This document shows, piece after piece, positions 33,316 through 44,826 of a DNA stretch of 64,000 nt. The notes below the pieces were generated by a model. The model had not been told where the DNA came from and ran no database searches. It saw only the letters and a list, made by a program, of their open reading frames with translations. The position numbers and the translations under genes are program-made. The DNA is from Entonaema liquescens (taxonomy: Eukaryota; Ascomycota; Sordariomycetes; Xylariales; Xylariaceae): assembly GCA_902805475.1 (NCBI GenBank), contig CADCSX010000023.1, positions 434,001 through 498,000 of the forward strand, in the 5' to 3' direction. The stretch's first letter is position 1. Every line of letters begins with the position of its first letter.

Positions 33316-35000
33316 GGAAAAGCCATAGAATGTCACATCCTTCAATCAATTTGACTGGCTCATAACATTGCATTGCTTCTAGAATGGTTACTCAATACTC
33401 GTGGCAAGGCTCCGAATTTAAGGAAACCAACCAGGAGCATATTAATATGTGCCTATTTTCGATGAATATCGACACCAAAGAGGGGAGGTACCCGTTTGCG
33501 AATTGGAATTAGACCATGTATGCTTCCGACTTTGGCCATTTGCAAAGCAAGATCCTAGCAAAAGGTTTGAAGAATGTTAATAAGTCCCGGCATTTGAGAG
33601 TTCGCCGAACTAGCAAAGTTTCATATATGATCCTCCCAGCCCAGAATTTAGGAGCAAATATAGCTCATGAAGATAAAAATAAAATGCGTTGAACCTGCAC
33701 AGGTACTTAGGTAATTATTTCCCTAATAGCGACCTGTGAATACTCTGTTCGAATAAGTTCTATTACTAGCTATGCTTGCATATATAGCATCAAAAAGTTC
33801 CTACTTCACGAAGTTTTTTGAAAGATGATGACTTACAACGTTGTATTCTTCGTAAGCTGTCTTTGTAGGATCATTACCGGGTTATAACATCTCGCTGGTC
33901 TTTTTATATCTTACTTTATTAATACTTAGATTGTGAACAAATATTAACTTCTTGATATTTTCCAACCCATTTGCAAAGCTAAAACATTAGATACAGGAAG
34001 AGACCTGACAGTTATACAGATTCAAGTCTTGTCTGTGCTGCCCCTGCTATAAACTTTTAAGGGGTTGTACAGTATAAGGGCCTATACTAGGCGTGTTAAG
34101 TAATACGATCTAAGGATACAGTTTAGGACTCGTAAGTGCTTCTACATTTCGTTACCTTGTGGTTTTTACATGGTAAATTTGAGCGTCCTCGTGGGTTTGT
34201 CCAAGCGGTTTACGAAACTACCATACTTTTTGCTCGGAATGAGGTAGCTTCATAGACGAACTATGATGGACTATAGATATTAGTGACGAAGTAGGACAGT
34301 ACTAAGGAGGAAAGTCTGGTTTCAGACTAATTTCTGATGCTTGTATTTATTTATAAACACGCTATCTTCGCTATGGTAAAGTTAATATATACTATCTACG
34401 TCGATATATCGGGTTTGAGCTTCTTAAAGGTTAAGTATCGATGGCTTTCGGTTTAGCTCAAGAATAAGACGAACTATGTATGGGGTATATTCAGCTTATA
34501 CGTTCTCGAGGCATCGAGCTGCAAATATAGTTCGACAGGCTCGGCCTCAGTATCAGAGAGTTGAAACTCTCGGGGCAGAATATAAGCCACGCTTTGACAG
34601 CGCTCGTCGAACTATCTGGGCCCCAGCGTCTATAGCCGTAGTTTATCTGATGGACAGGCTAGTTCAAGGCCCAACAGTCGACTGTTTTGAGATGCTCGAG
34701 CTCTGTTTACCCAGAGCGCATCTGAGGACTACATAAGCAGCCCCTGACCCGACCTGTCTCGAGGATGGGTTCTGGTCTTTTTTCCCGTTTCTTCCATCTG
34801 CTCAATCTGATCGTCTTATTCAAACACCACAAGAATAACCACCATACCAAACAGCAAGGGATCTTTTCTACCCAGAAACACCAAAACAACTCTTATTCAC
34901 CAACTCCACCATATCAACAAGGAGGACAACATCCCCCTTATCCCTCCTCCCTCCCTCTCTCTCCCTGTCCTGTTCTAGGTACTCGGTACTCAGTACTCCT
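33316..35000. other. Intergenic region, no convincing gene
   Basis: About 1.7 kb. The open frame 34476-34736 has no recognisable domain. The last 250 bases are CT-rich (34940-34975), a common fungal promoter feature, ahead of the PPxY membrane-protein gene. Confidence 0.45.
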
Positions 35001-35555
35001 ATGGACATATCGCCCCTCGCAGCGCTCAAATCGCCCGAAGTCGCATTCCTCTACCTCGCGGCTTTCCTGTACGCGACCCTCTGCCTCGCCATCGGCTTCA
35101 AGATCGCCCGCGCGCGCTTCCGCCACATCCGCATCATGGGCCTGCCCTCCAACACGTCGTTCCTCGCCGCGGGCGTCGGCCTCGCGCTCTTCGTCGGCGC
35201 GCTGCTGGTCCCCGCGCTGTTCGCGTACCTCGTCGCCTGCGTCGCCAGCCGCCAGAGGAACGCGCCCCCGCCGTATTGGTTCGACGCTGCGAGCTCTATC
35301 TCTAGTTCCGGCTCCGGCTCTAGATCTAGTCTGAGCAGTGAGAGCAGTAGTAGTGAGAGCTCCGAGAGGGCTGGAAGCTCCCGCAACACCGACGTCTCGC
35401 CCCCGCCGGATTACAATCGCCACCGCGCCGACACCTGGGTTAGCCCCGAGACCGTCGACGAGACGCTCGCCGCCCCGCCGCCCGCGTATTTGCCTGCCGA
35501 GCGCATATCGCGGACTGTGTCGTTGGATAGTGAGGAGCTGCAGTTGAGGAGGTGA
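35001..35555 (+). CDS. Two-TM membrane protein with three PPxY motifs
   Basis: A single-exon frame of 184 residues with much higher GC than its surroundings. Two hydrophobic segments lie at about residues 13-34 and 54-80, joined by a basic loop (KIARARFRHIRI) that should be cytosolic. This would put both termini on the opposite side under the positive-inside rule, unless the loop is lumenal. The C-terminal 100 residues are a Ser-rich tail with PPPY (89-92), PPDY (135-138) and PPAY (160-163). PPxY motifs bind WW domains of NEDD4/Rsp5-type ubiquitin ligases, so a role as a membrane adaptor or substrate is a reasonable inference if the tail is cytosolic. No named family was recognised. Confidence 0.7.
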   Translation: MDISPLAALKSPEVAFLYLAAFLYATLCLAIGFKIARARFRHIRIMGLPSNTSFLAAGVGLALFVGALLVPALFAYLVACVASRQRNAPPPYWFDAASSISSSGSGSRSSLSSESSSSESSERAGSSRNTDVSPPPDYNRHRADTWVSPETVDETLAAPPPAYLPAERISRTVSLDSEELQLRR

Positions 35556-36360
35556 GTGACGATTGCTACCTACCTACTTACCTACCTATCTACCTATCTA
35601 TCTAGCTGGGAGACGTTGAGCTAACCAAGATATGATATAGATTTTCTCCTTTGCCAGACTCACGTTTACCTTGAAAAGACTTACCTATACTTTTCGCAAG
35701 GATAATCATGGCATATATTATCACCTTGGCCATGATGATGATTTGGATTTCGTATTAATCAGCGATATAAAAAGGGTGGATTTACCTCGAAAAGACTACC
35801 TGTACTTTTCGCAAGGATACTCATGGCATATATAACTAGGTACCTACCTAGGTACCTAGCCATGATGTTTTGGATTTCATGACAATTGGCGATATAAAAA
35901 GCGAGAGTTTACCGACTTACTCGGCTTCCTATGGGCTATGGGCTATGGGCCCTCTTGTGTATTTAAAAAGAAGGCAGGAAACTACGTCAGAACAGCATTT
36001 TCAACCCAGCACGCCTGAAGGATACGGCATAGCGTTAGATAGCATAAATTACGACAGCATTATAATCATAACCGACTTGACCTTGACATGTTATCACTAG
36101 ACTATGAGCTTATACACCCCACGGGAGATCAAAATATAAATATAAGGGGGAAAGTATGATATTATTAAATGCCAGAAGTAATTATATACAAGAAGCTTAA
36201 CGAAGAACAAGGGGGCATTTCCATATCATCAACTAGGTAGGCGAGCAGACATAAATATGTATCGTAGCATGTCTCATGGCAAAGCGTCACACGTACTCGA
36301 TTAGGTAAAGTAAGTATTAGCTTGCGTCGTAATTCCCTATCTTACTCCCGGTCGGGGGGG
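35556..36360. other. Intergenic region with tandem duplication
   Basis: Convergent spacer between the PPxY gene and the LCB3-type phosphatase. It holds CTAC/CTAT microsatellite sequence (35568-35604) and the duplication given separately. No other gene. Confidence 0.5.
35665..35907 (+). repeat. Imperfect tandem duplication, about 116-127 bp period
   Basis: The block from TTTACC at 35665 through GCGATATAAAAAG is repeated from 35781, with shared words such as ACTTTTCGCAAGGATA and CATGGCATATAT. The start of a third copy appears near 35908. Copies differ by point changes and by an insertion of CTAGGTAC-type sequence in the second copy. Confidence 0.8.
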
Positions 36361-38374
36361 CTACGCCACACGGAGGTGGCCGGCGCCTAAGCCGGGGATA
36401 ATCTCGTAGAGTACCGGCACGACTTCGACGGCCAGCCAGCCGATTCCTAGGGTCTTTAGTTAATACATGTCTGATAGCCAGTTTTTTTGGGTAATAATGG
36501 GACGAGGGGATATCAATAACTCATAACTCCATAGCACAGAAGTGAAGATCGGCAGATCGGGGAAAGAGGGAAATAAATACTCACCACAGTACACGACCAA
36601 CTTCGTAACAACCTCAACATCATACCGTACCCTTGGCTTCACCAACTTAGAAAACACCTCCTTCTCACCCAACTCATCATGCTGGCCCACGACTAAATCC
36701 GGCTCTCCGCCCGTCTCGGCCGGCGAGACCACCACCGTCCCCTGTCCCATTAATTTCTCGTAGTCGCTCGGCTTATTATGCGTATGCGCATGCGAGCCAA
36801 CCGCCGAGCTTCGCGCGTTATCGTCGTCTTCCTTCTGTTGTCGGATATCCTGCACGCTGGCCCTATTCCGCAGCGTACCGTTACTATTACTACTAGTAGT
36901 ACCACCGGGAGCAGTAGCAGCAGCAGCAGTAGTAGGATTAGCATTATTCCCCGCGCCCACACTGACGCTTTCCCTGCGCCTGCGCTCACGATACGCCAGC
37001 GTCTCGTACGCGTCCGCCGCGCTCTGGGGACCAACACTAACAGAGCGGCCGCGGCCAGGATGCCGCACTGCCGTGATCAAATTCGGCAAGTCGCTGACGT
37101 TGGGCATGACATTGTCGACGCGGAGGCGTAGGGGGATGTTCTTATATTCGGAGGCGGGCATGAAGAAGCGGCGGGGTAAACTAAGGCCCCAGATTTCGAT
37201 GAGTCGGAAAAGATGCGGTAAGCCCTTGAGCAACGACGGCTTGGCCACCTCGCGCCACGCGAAGATAACCAGCACGCCGAACAGGATGCGCAGCGCGACG
37301 GCGGCCCACCCGAGCGCCGCAGCGTCGAATGGAATATCGGCCCACGACGACCGCCCGAAGCGCCACGTCCCAATCTCAAGCCCCATCATAACGCCCGCGA
37401 AAGCGACGCTGTCGTCAAAGCAGGGGCAATCGTCCGCAGGTTCGGGGTGTACACGGATCAAGATGATAATAAGGAGTAGTAGACCACATAAGCTAAGCCA
37501 GCTCTGCTCGAGGTAAAGATCGAGAGCGGGGCCGCCATGGAATTCGATAAGGGAGATAACAGCGCCCATGATGGAGCCGATGATGACGTCGACGAAGCCG
37601 TGCATACCGCAGTACAGGCGGCCGAAGACGATGCTAATCGCGTAGAAGTAGGCGAGCGCCTCGAGGGTGGAGCGAGTGGCGGGTTGGAAAGGATTATCAG
37701 GATCGTGAAGACATAGGATAGCGTAGACGGCGACGGAGACGGCATTGGCAGAATGAGTCGAGGGGAAGCCGTATTCAAGCGCAGCGGAACCGGACATAGT
37801 GATACGATGAAGAGGTGGAGAGAGCGGGCGCGGTAGTGAGAAGAAGTCTTTAACGAAGCCGGTGAAGAAGACGCCTGTCGCGAGGATATGTACGATTCTG
37901 GTGATGATGGACCATGTCAGTTAGTTGTTCGCATTTCCTTACTTCACACTTGCTTTCTCGCAATTGGGACAGACAACCGTACCCTTTCCCAAAGGACGCA
38001 TTCCCGCACCAGAACATTATAGGTAGACCGATCATGAAGAAGGTATGAGTGCCGAGGTTAGCTGTGATGGCGAAGTAGCTGTCGAGCGCAGGCGAGCGCA
38101 AGGTAGCCTGTAGCCAGGCAAGGTAGGGAGTCTCCCATCTAACAAGAGGGAGAGCTCGTTGTCGCAATTCGTATCGCCATTTTGGAAGAGCGCGCTTGTC
38201 TATAGTAACGCAAGATAGATCAGTTCCCATTTTACCAATATAAAAACGGTAGCACATACAATGATCTAAGTTCCGTAATCCGGCATCGATTACGGGAGGC
38301 TTCTCTTCCGTGATCTCTATGCTTTTTATAGGACCCGCGCCGCCGTTGGCGTGGGCATAATTAGTCGTACTCAT
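36361..38374 (-). CDS. Sphingoid base-1-phosphate phosphatase, LCB3 type (PAP2 family)
   Basis: Exons 38374-38260, 38199-37983, 37897-36585 and 36446-36361; 576 residues. It has the three PAP2 motifs. C1 is K127-x6-R134-P135 (KDFFSLPRP); C2 is PSTH at 156-159; C3 is GR204-x5-H210-x3-D214. They fit the LCB3/sphingosine-1-phosphate phosphatase branch, as do DAGLRNLDHY and ITANLGTHTFFMIGLP. Several hydrophobic segments follow each motif, so this is a multi-pass ER membrane enzyme that removes phosphate from long-chain-base phosphates. Residues about 370-500 are a low-complexity linker (Ala/Thr/Ser and Arg/Glu rich) before a last hydrophobic stretch. A uORF overlaps the start codon (see findings). 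Introns are GTATGT, GTACGG and GTGAGT types. Confidence 0.92.
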
Positions 38375-38523
38375 CGGATCCGAGGGTCTGTCCTCCTGAA
38401 TCTGGATGCTAGCATGAACGTGCGGGAGGCAACGGTCGGCGATCCAATCCCGGTCGGAATCGGGGTCAGGGTCGGGTCAATTCTTGGATTCGAAGGTCGT
38501 GGGCGGTGTCGACGGTCGCGCAT
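38371..38523 (-). promoter_or_regulatory. uORF ending across the phosphatase start codon
   Basis: An ATG at 38523 opens a 50-codon frame whose TGA overlaps the phosphatase ATG as ATGA (38374-38371). It should be in the leader if transcription starts upstream. It is inferred from sequence only; an upstream intron could remove it. Confidence 0.5.
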
Positions 38524-39415
38524 CGAAATCGGTCCAATCTCTTACGGCCAGTTCTAAGACTGCGATTGTCGACCAGGATTTATTTAGGGTAATAAAAATT
38601 ATATAGAGAAGAGAGAAAAGAGAGAAGAGAAAAGAGAAAACAAGTAAGAGGAATATAATAAGGATGTAGGTAATAAGATAAGGTAAATAATAATCCAGTA
38701 AGAAGAAAATATGAGTAGGTGAGTAGGTGAGTAGATGAGTAGGATTCAATCGACCAACCGTTCCCAAGCCACAAGGATCGCCGTATATAGAATCGTCCTT
38801 GGTTTTTTTTTTTCTTTTTTCTTTTTTTGGCTTCCTTCTATTATTTTCTTTTCTCCGGAATAATATTCTTTTAAAATACCTTTCGATATAGGTATACAAT
38901 AATATTATAATATTCCTCTTAGATCTGAGAGTCAAGTTCATGTAGATTTTACACGTACCCTTTTTATATTATCTATCTTATTAGTTGCAGTTGTGGTTTT
39001 TTTTGTTTTTTTCTCCTTCGAAATTGTTTGGATTAATCCCCGTCGTTGCAGATCGTTGCGGAACGGTAAGAATGGTAGAGTTGGCATCATCTCAACTTTA
39101 AAAGTCGTAGGACCCAACTACAAATCAGAAAATGGCTTGTTGTGTGTTTTTTTCCCTTTCAAATCTAAACCCCCACATTCGTGTCGTCAGTCCTTCGTCT
39201 CTATGGGCTCCTATAACCTACTGCCATGACTGCGCCGCGGCTTATCTTCCTAGGTTAGAGCCTTCTTTTCAGGGGTCCGATCAGGGCTGTTATTCCCTAG
39301 CTGTTCGAATGACACAACCCTGAAAATTGATTGGAAGTGGTCAACTTTCAGGGGAAAAGTTACATGTAACTTGCAGAAACGCATAACTAATTCCGGTCTA
39401 AAATCTAAAAGTATA
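38375..39415. other. Intergenic region, low complexity
   Basis: Apart from the uORF, this stretch has purine-rich and T-rich tracts (38606-38645, 38800-38830, 38997-39012). An open frame on the minus strand (38477-38941) is mostly low-complexity Tyr/Leu/Phe sequence and is not accepted. Confidence 0.45.
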
Positions 39416-39944
39416 CAGGTCAACCCAACTATATCTTAACCTATCACCCTAACCTCTAACCCGATTAAACAAACTTTTAAATAGTTAAAACTCAATTAAA
39501 ATTTCCATAATAAAATAAATTTTAAAACTTTTAAACGTTAAAAATACGTTAAATTATAAAACGTATTATTTATTAAATACGTTATAATTATAACGTATAT
39601 TAATTATTAAATTTTTATTTATTTTATTTAATCGATTAAAAATTAATTAAAAATCGATTATTATATTATTATTTTTAATTTTTAAAATATTTAAAATATT
39701 TTAATTAATTATTAATTAATTAAAAATCGATTTAAAATTAATTTTATTTAAATTTTAATTAATTAAAATATTTAAATTTTAAAAATTTTAAATTAAAATT
39801 AATATATAAAAAAATAAATTATATAAAAATTATATTAATAAAATGATAAAGAAGAAGTTTAACTTAATGTGCGTTAATATGGGCGTTTTGTTTAATCGGG
39901 TTAAAGGTTGGGATGATGCGTTAGGATATAGTTGGGTTGACTTG
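39416..39944. mobile_element. RIP-like AT-saturated element with 58-bp terminal inverted repeats
   Basis: The left end 39416-39473 (CARGTCAACCCAAC...) and the right end 39887-39944 are imperfect inverted repeats of about 58 bp, with most mismatches C/T or G/A transitions. The 410-base core is nearly free of G and C apart from CG in words such as TACGTT and ATCGATT, and is full of AT palindromes. This is what RIP leaves on a repeated DNA in ascomycetes. No reading frame survives. The size (529 bp) and long TIRs suggest a MITE or deleted DNA transposon, or a fold-back element. Similar flanking words (AAAATCTAA...GTA) lie just outside both ends, but no clean target-site duplication can be asserted. 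Confidence 0.75.
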
Positions 39945-40323
39945 TTTCTAGAAAATCTAAGTACTTTTTTCTGATTAGAGCAGCTTCGAGAGCTTGGCGG
40001 TACCAAAGTTACTTTACCAAGTTACTTTTTCCGAAATTTCGTATTTTATACGAATCAAACATTTATTAGGTAATTGAACCTGAATACCTTAGGTACTTTA
40101 ATTGTTTAAAGCACGTGACCAACCTTCTTAAGTACATATCTTCGAATTGAGAATAGAATTGAATAGGTAGGTATGAAGACATCTTTAGTAAGAGTACCTA
40201 GGTATCATTAAAGAAATATCAAATACATAGGTACCTAATGATAGACATACGTACTCAGTCAGCCAACCTAGGTAGTTCGGTAATAAATTCAACAATCCTC
40301 CACGCAAAGGAATAAAAGAATAA
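39945..40323. other. Intergenic region upstream of the SDR gene
   Basis: About 380 AT-rich bases with several TACCTA/TAGGTA words (40170-40240). No gene recognised. Confidence 0.5.
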
Positions 40324-41389
40324 ATGCAATCCTTAGCCGGAAAACATTGCGTCATCTCGGGTGGCAGTCGAGGTATCGGGTTAGCCATAGCCAGGCTCTT
40401 CGCCGCCCGGGGAGCAGGATGCACTCTTATAGGACGAGACGAACATACTCTTCTCAGTGCCGTGGACTCTCTAGACAGGGAAGAGGGTTCCTTACAGCAA
40501 CATTCCACCGCTGCATTCGACGTTTCGGTACCGAACGGCTGGGAAAAGCTGATAGCCGATTCTAAACTAGTATGTGGTCCCAGTTAAGGCTGTTACCTGT
40601 CTTATGCCTATTATGTTTCTTCGTATACGGGGGCACTGACGTGGAAACAATATCGTAGCGAACCTGTGATATTCTCGTCAATGCCGCCGGCATCTCTCAA
40701 AACTCTTTCTTATTCAAGGCCAGCAAGTTAGACGTGACTGAGACGATCGCCACTAACCTCACAGGTACGATATGGGGTTGCAAACACTTCATACCCAAAA
40801 TGATGAAACAGAAAACAGGTGGGATTTATTGCACACCAACCTATTCTCAACTAACACCTGCACTTTGTTATTGTAGGTTGTATTATCAACGTGGCTAGTC
40901 TGCTAGCTATTCACGGAGGACGGGGGGCAAGCGTTTACGCCGCATCAAAAGCTGGCGTCGTCGGTACGCACTCCAAGATTTCTCTCCAGCTCGTAAGCTA
41001 GCTAAACCCGCCTATTCTAGGTCTAACGCGATCTCTCGCCTGGGAAGTCGGCCGGTTTGGCATTCGTGCCAATGTCCTGCTGCCCGGATATATCCAGACC
41101 GATATGACGAAAGGTGAAATCTCATCCTTCCTGATTTTTTCTCTTCCCCCCCCCCCCGCCTGCTCAAACCCGTTCCCCCTGACCAACCCAACCCCCTTTA
41201 CAAAGTACATGATTACTAATACAGAGGCTCGACATAGACATGGTTCAGAAAAGTGAGCTGTCTGCCCTGATCCCTCTTGGTCGCCTCGGTTTGGTCGAAG
41301 AGGTGGCAGATGCTGCGTTATTCCTAGCCCAAAATCCCTACGCGCACAACTGCGTGCTCAACATCGATGGAGGCTTAAGTGCAACGTAA
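40324..41389 (+). CDS. Short-chain dehydrogenase/reductase, 3-oxoacyl-ACP reductase-like
   Basis: Five exons: 40324-40569, 40659-40818, 40877-40963, 41021-41113, 41238-41389; 245 residues, the classical SDR length. The nucleotide motif is GGSRGIG (13-19), with NAAG (90-93) and the catalytic S143, Y156 and K160 (YAASK). The end DGGLSAT and the core RANVLLPGYIQTDM-x fit the FabG/Oar1/CBR4 branch. An Arg at 16 in GGSRGIG and another at 38 (IGRD) suggest NADP(H). The last acceptor was placed at ATAG/ACATGG because it alone keeps the frame; the nearer TACAG does not. The last intron has a run of about 13 C. There is no obvious targeting peptide, so mitochondrial location is uncertain. Confidence 0.88.
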
Positions 41390-41431
41390 CCCCCCTCACA
41401 TGAGTTGCTATTTGCCAAAGACGATGAACAC

Positions 41432-43790
41432 TCAATCGATGATTTCTATCGCCCCGGTGCCGGCGTCATCATCGATAATGACCACGTCATCGTCATTCTT
41501 GGCCTTCTTGGCCGCTGGAGACACCCCATCTTCGGCTATTAAGCGCTTCTTGGGGTCTTTAGACTCCCCATCGACAGCACGCTTGCCATTAGTTTGACCA
41601 GTCCCATTGCTCTGGATAGTAAGTACAGTCTTCGGTCGACGAGGGACTTTGTACTCCTGATCAACCAGGAGACCTTCGATGGGCTTGTCTGCGAGCTTAC
41701 TGCAAAGAGAAGTCAGCCATTAGATAGTGAGAACTGTGTGCTACAACAACATACGCTTCTTGAATATTAATGACGACGTTGATGAAGGTATCCTCATCGT
41801 CATCATCTACGACGGTGACAAAGCTATTCTGTTTGATGCCTATAAATTATTAGATATGCCAATAGATATGTGGGCGTTGGAACCGACCGAGTTCATTAAG
41901 ATTTTTTTCGAGATTATCTATCTCGTCAGGATCGTATAACAAGCCAGCATCACTGTTAACAGCAAACTCCTTCTCGCCGAAACCTAGTTGTTGTTTAATA
42001 AATTCCACTAGATCATTAAGCGTCGCCTTCGATAGGTCAACATTAATATTAACCGTATAGGCGCTGCAAACCGGGCATTCCGGGTTGGGTAGTCGGGGCC
42101 GGTCCGTCCCTAGTAATCTCTGAGGCGCGAAAGGTGTCAAGAATACCTGAGATGTTAGTGGCGCGCACAGATTCAACGGTTTCCACTACTCACCTCTCGT
42201 GCCTTATCATATTCCCCTCGAAGAACCTTAAAGGATTCGAGGACGGAAAGGCCAGCAACGATTGCATTTGTGGTCGCAATAGCAGGAATAATGTTACCGG
42301 CCATCTGTTTAATATCGAAACGCGACTTAGCTTCAATTCCGAATATATGCGATCGAATGTTTGCGCTAGCAGCCACGAAGTCAAGCGTGTCCTGATCATC
42401 CTTATCAAAACTGATAGTAGGCTTTTGCGAATCCTCACTACGTGTCGCTAGCAGCTTCAACATTCGCTTGCTTAAGCGGTCCAAACTATCGTTGAAGACT
42501 ACCAAGTTTTCTTCTAAAGTCCATATGCGCTGACCATCCTTAAGGATCTGGTCCTTCGATGCGAGGGCCTCAGTCGCCTCGCTCATCAACGCTTTGTATT
42601 CGAGAGGCTTAGGTGGTTCTCTTGACTTCCACATATCCTTCATCGAGCGTAAGCGAACAATATCTGCATTGAAAACCTTGTCGAATAACATCTGCGCGAA
42701 CTGCTCCGTGCCAACCGATTCTCTTATTTTCCTTAATGCCTCCGCCTCCTTTTTCAGCTCCGCAATCTCCGATGCGTTATCTTCGTTTTCGCTGGCATCG
42801 AGGGCAGCTTGATCCTCACTCGTACCGAAGATTTCGTTAAGCAAGTAACTCTTGCCCCAAACTATGCAGTGAATAGGTTGGCTCGGCGTACTTCGAATCG
42901 TACAGACGGGGAATGTCTTGGGCGCCTCCTTCGTGGTGCAATCGTAGCAAGCTGTAGCACCCTTTTTGATGACCTGGACTTGCCCATTAAATCCTGTCGT
43001 CCCGCTCTCTATTAGAGGGACGTCGGCCGCTAGACACATTCGATTCACATGGCGGCGCGCCTCGAGGTTGTCCAACGCGTTGAATACTAGCTTGAAGCCT
43101 CTAAACCACTCGACATGAAATTGTACGTCCTTAATATTGGCGTGATGCGCGACGATCTTGACGTTCGGATTGAATACAGCCGCCGCCTCCTTGGCAACCT
43201 AACTCTTTAGTCAGTACGTAATCATACATACTATCCCGTTCGATTATAGTTGGTTCGTACCAAGGCCTTGGATTTTCCGATGTGCTCGTGACGGAAGAGG
43301 AACTGTCGGTTCAGATTACTCAAGTCGATCGTGTCGAGGTCGACGATGTGGATTTCACCGAAGCCGGTAAGGGCGAGGTTTTTTAATAGTTCACAGCCGA
43401 TTCCGCCGGCACCAACCATAAGAACTCGGGCCTGCAAATCTGGTGTCAGCGTGAATGCAGACTCCAAGGCCACATATAGATCCATCTTGTAGATGGAGAA
43501 ATATTTAATGCAATTCAAAACAGAGCAGGCGCTGGTGGAAGTTACAGGTCTGGAACGTGGGCTAGATGTTATCGCGCAAGGTTGCTGAGGCTGCGGTGAT
43601 AAATCGCAAACAGCCCATCTAACGTAGGATCGCCGGTTCACGGTGCGCGCAGCCGCAGGAAAGGTGCATGGCGCAAACGGAATAATACTATGCAAGACAG
43701 CAATGCAGTCTGGCAACTTACCTCTTTGACAAGCGCGTTCAGCGAAGGGCCAAGAGATCGGCGGTTGAAGGTATCTCGTGCTACTGCCAT
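41432..43790 (-). CDS. uba2: SUMO-activating enzyme subunit Uba2
   Basis: Exons 43790-43722, 43431-43261, 43198-42194, 42146-41888, 41839-41755 and 41699-41432; 618 residues. The ATP-binding loop GAGGIG is at 30-35. The catalytic Cys is C179 in PVCTIRSTPSQPIHCIVWGK. Zinc ligands are ACYDC near 165 and NPECPVC in exon 4. The ubiquitin-fold domain follows (YTVNINVDLSKATLNDLVEF and FVTVVDDDDEDTFINVVINIQE). The C-terminal tail has basic clusters (KKRL, KKAKND) for nuclear import and a SUMO-interaction-like VVIIDDD. It forms the E1 with Aos1 and charges SUMO to Ubc9. Length matches yeast and human Uba2. Stops of this gene and the SDR gene are 42 bases apart, tail-to-tail. Intron 1 (289 bases) is the longest. 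Confidence 0.96.
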
Positions 43791-44104
43791 GATGAACAGC
43801 TAGCTACCCAATTTCACTATCTAAGAATATCTCTTCGTCGATACATATGATGATGTAATTCGTGATGGAGCGTAATATGCGTACCGAATGGGAAAATAAG
43901 AAATAGAATTTAAGAATTAGATTTCGGGATGGAATAAAAGAAATGTGGAAGCTTGGTGATGATGTGACGATGGAAAGTATTAAAGAAGGCGCCGGCAGCC
44001 TTGGGGAATGCTCGAACAAGTACTAGCTCAATTGGAGCCGGGAAGTGTGACGCTCCTCCTGCCTTTTGCTTTGGCTTAGTACCTCCTTAAGGTAGTTTTG
44101 TATG

Positions 44105-44134
44105 ACCTCGCAACCTCGCAACCTCGCAACCTCG
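44105..44134 (+). repeat. 8-bp tandem repeat (CCTCGCAA units)
   Basis: Three and a half copies of an 8-base unit, in the Uba2 upstream region. Confidence 0.85.
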
Positions 44135-44686
44135 GGGCAATCGGGGGACTAGGCAATGTCTTACCCGTAAGCTTTTAAGGTTAGTAGCCCCCAGTTGAAT
44201 GTTGAATGCAGTCGAATGCAGGCAAGTCCTTTAGAAGGGTAGCCAAGGCAAGGACGCAGGCTTCTTTACAGGTACCGTACTACTGCTGGTAGCCGTGGAG
44301 CTAGCGGGAATTCACGCTATTGGGTTGATATGTCATATTCCCCACTAACTTCCAAAGACAGGATGTAACTTGCACATCATTGTATCTATCTAGGTATTGT
44401 ACTTAAGTACACTTTTGTACTGATATGCAGTAGCTTAACAACTCATGCACCGATAAGAAATTATTTACTTGAGCTGAAGCCGAAGTGTGATGCAACACAT
44501 TAAAGATGGCTCTATTATTTAAGTAGGAAACACAGATACTACCTCATTAAATTGGTTTTGGGGTTCATTGAAACGGTTCCTTTGCATCAAATCTTGGGAG
44601 ATATCTTCAAATATTTTTCAAGTTTGGGGCTCTCAAATTTCACAATCCATTTTCTGTTTTGTAATTCCCCACCATTCTCAGGACAT

Positions 44687-44742
44687 TCTCAAGACTTTCT
44701 CAAGACTTTCTCAAGACTTTCTCAAGACTTTCACAGCTTGAG
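44687..44742 (+). repeat. 11-bp tandem repeat (TCTCAAGACTT units)
   Basis: Five copies of an 11-base unit, about 85 bases upstream of the queuosine salvage start codon. Confidence 0.88.
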
Positions 44743-44826
44743 AATCTCATCAAACTAGATTGTCTTCTTCACACTTATTAATTTAGGTACTTTTCAGACC
44801 TAATTACTCCATTCGACTCTATCATA

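Larger units (their letters stand above)
43791..44826. other. Divergent promoter region between Uba2 and queuosine salvage gene
   Basis: About 1.04 kb. Contains tandem repeats at 44105-44134 and 44687-44742. No gene recognised; the frames seen are short and motif-free. Confidence 0.5.

Noticed and set aside
34189..34240. tRNA-like stretch with a GTCCAAGCGGTTTA word
   Set aside because: Resembles a D-arm only; no acceptor stem, anticodon arm or T-loop partner fits.
34476..34736. 86-codon plus-strand open frame considered as a retroelement relic
   Set aside because: No reverse transcriptase or integrase motif could be recognised.
38477..38941. 154-codon minus-strand open frame upstream of the phosphatase
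   Set aside because: Mostly Tyr/Leu/Phe low complexity; only the last 35 codons look protein-like and they end at a stop before the phosphatase start.
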